Made by a program: the position numbers and the translations under genes. From Tubiluchus corallicola (Eukaryota; Priapulida; Priapulimorpha; Priapulimorphida; Tubiluchidae), in the NCBI GenBank assembly GCA_030141605.1, contig JAQGDQ010000152.1, positions 250,001-310,000 of the forward strand: a DNA stretch of 60,000 nucleotides, read 5' to 3'. Positions 59,793 to 60,000 of the stretch are shown here, one piece after another. Numbering within the stretch: position 1 is the stretch's first letter; every line of letters starts with the position of its first letter. The notes under the pieces are model-generated. The model made no database searches. It was given only the letters and a program-made list of their open reading frames with translations, and was not told the DNA's origin.

Positions 59793-60000
59793 CTAGAATG
59801 AAAACAAAGACTAAACAATAAAAAAGTGAAATGCAAAGTCATTAAAATCTTAAAGTACCATGAAATCAGCATTTTTCTTCCAGCCCAGGAAATTCTTTAA
59901 CGAGGTTTTTTATGATTTATATAACATAAAAGCAAGTTGTGGCCTGTTGTGGCTTTCAAAGATAAATGTGACAACAAGATTAACAACATTACTAAGTTTT

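Overview
This window is a piece of an AT-rich animal (metazoan) nuclear genome. The genes are split by GT-AG introns of about 0.5 to 4 kb, stop codons are standard, and most of the DNA is intergenic or intronic and filled with microsatellites, non-LTR retrotransposon remains and small non-autonomous DNA transposons. Nothing is prokaryotic. The gene set (class C GPCR, CPED1-type PC-esterase protein, Golgi carbohydrate sulfotransferase, MTO1) fits an invertebrate, possibly marine, but I cannot name the phylum safely.

Layout. (1) 1-287, minus: the 5' coding end of a gene leaving the left edge, with a mitochondrial-type N terminus. (2) 4.9-10.2 kb: three LINE remains, including a frameshifted endonuclease/RT element on the minus strand at 7.8-10.1 kb. 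(3) 11,448-19,026, plus: a complete three-exon metabotropic-glutamate-receptor-like gene (876 aa predicted) whose introns hold hAT-type elements, a foldback and a 450-bp pentanucleotide satellite. (4) 20,915 to about 35,276, minus: ten phase-consistent exons encoding the C-terminal 416 or so residues of a CPED1-like protein (cadherin-like sandwich plus PC-esterase domain). A type II membrane-anchor exon at 39,131-39,354 may be its start. Its introns hold the largest microsatellites, a TA-flanked MITE and a perfect 69-bp-arm hairpin. (5) 40.3-46 kb: a LINE 3' end, a 29-unit 45-bp minisatellite that is one open frame, a hAT MITE, and an unrecognised compositionally distinct block. (6) 48,119-50,357, minus: a complete two-exon carbohydrate sulfotransferase (366 aa). 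(7) 50.8-55.9 kb: repeats and a pogo/Tigger-like MITE. (8) 56,102-59,792, minus: the last four exons of MTO1, which leaves the right edge, with a second TA-flanked MITE in its intron.

The genes are unrelated in function (cell signalling, glycan-linked extracellular or Golgi chemistry, mitochondrial tRNA modification) and do not form a pathway. Gene models were built by hand by translating both strands, finding splice sites and checking that codon phases join across introns. Family assignments rest on remembered conserved motifs, not on a database search.

The best leads for something undescribed are the receptor whose amino-acid pocket is kept but whose side-chain carboxylate clamp is changed, the 45-bp repeat open frame with a signal-like start, the perfect intronic hairpin, the MITE with helically phased subterminal repeats, and a 63-bp element identical in inverted orientation in two different genes.
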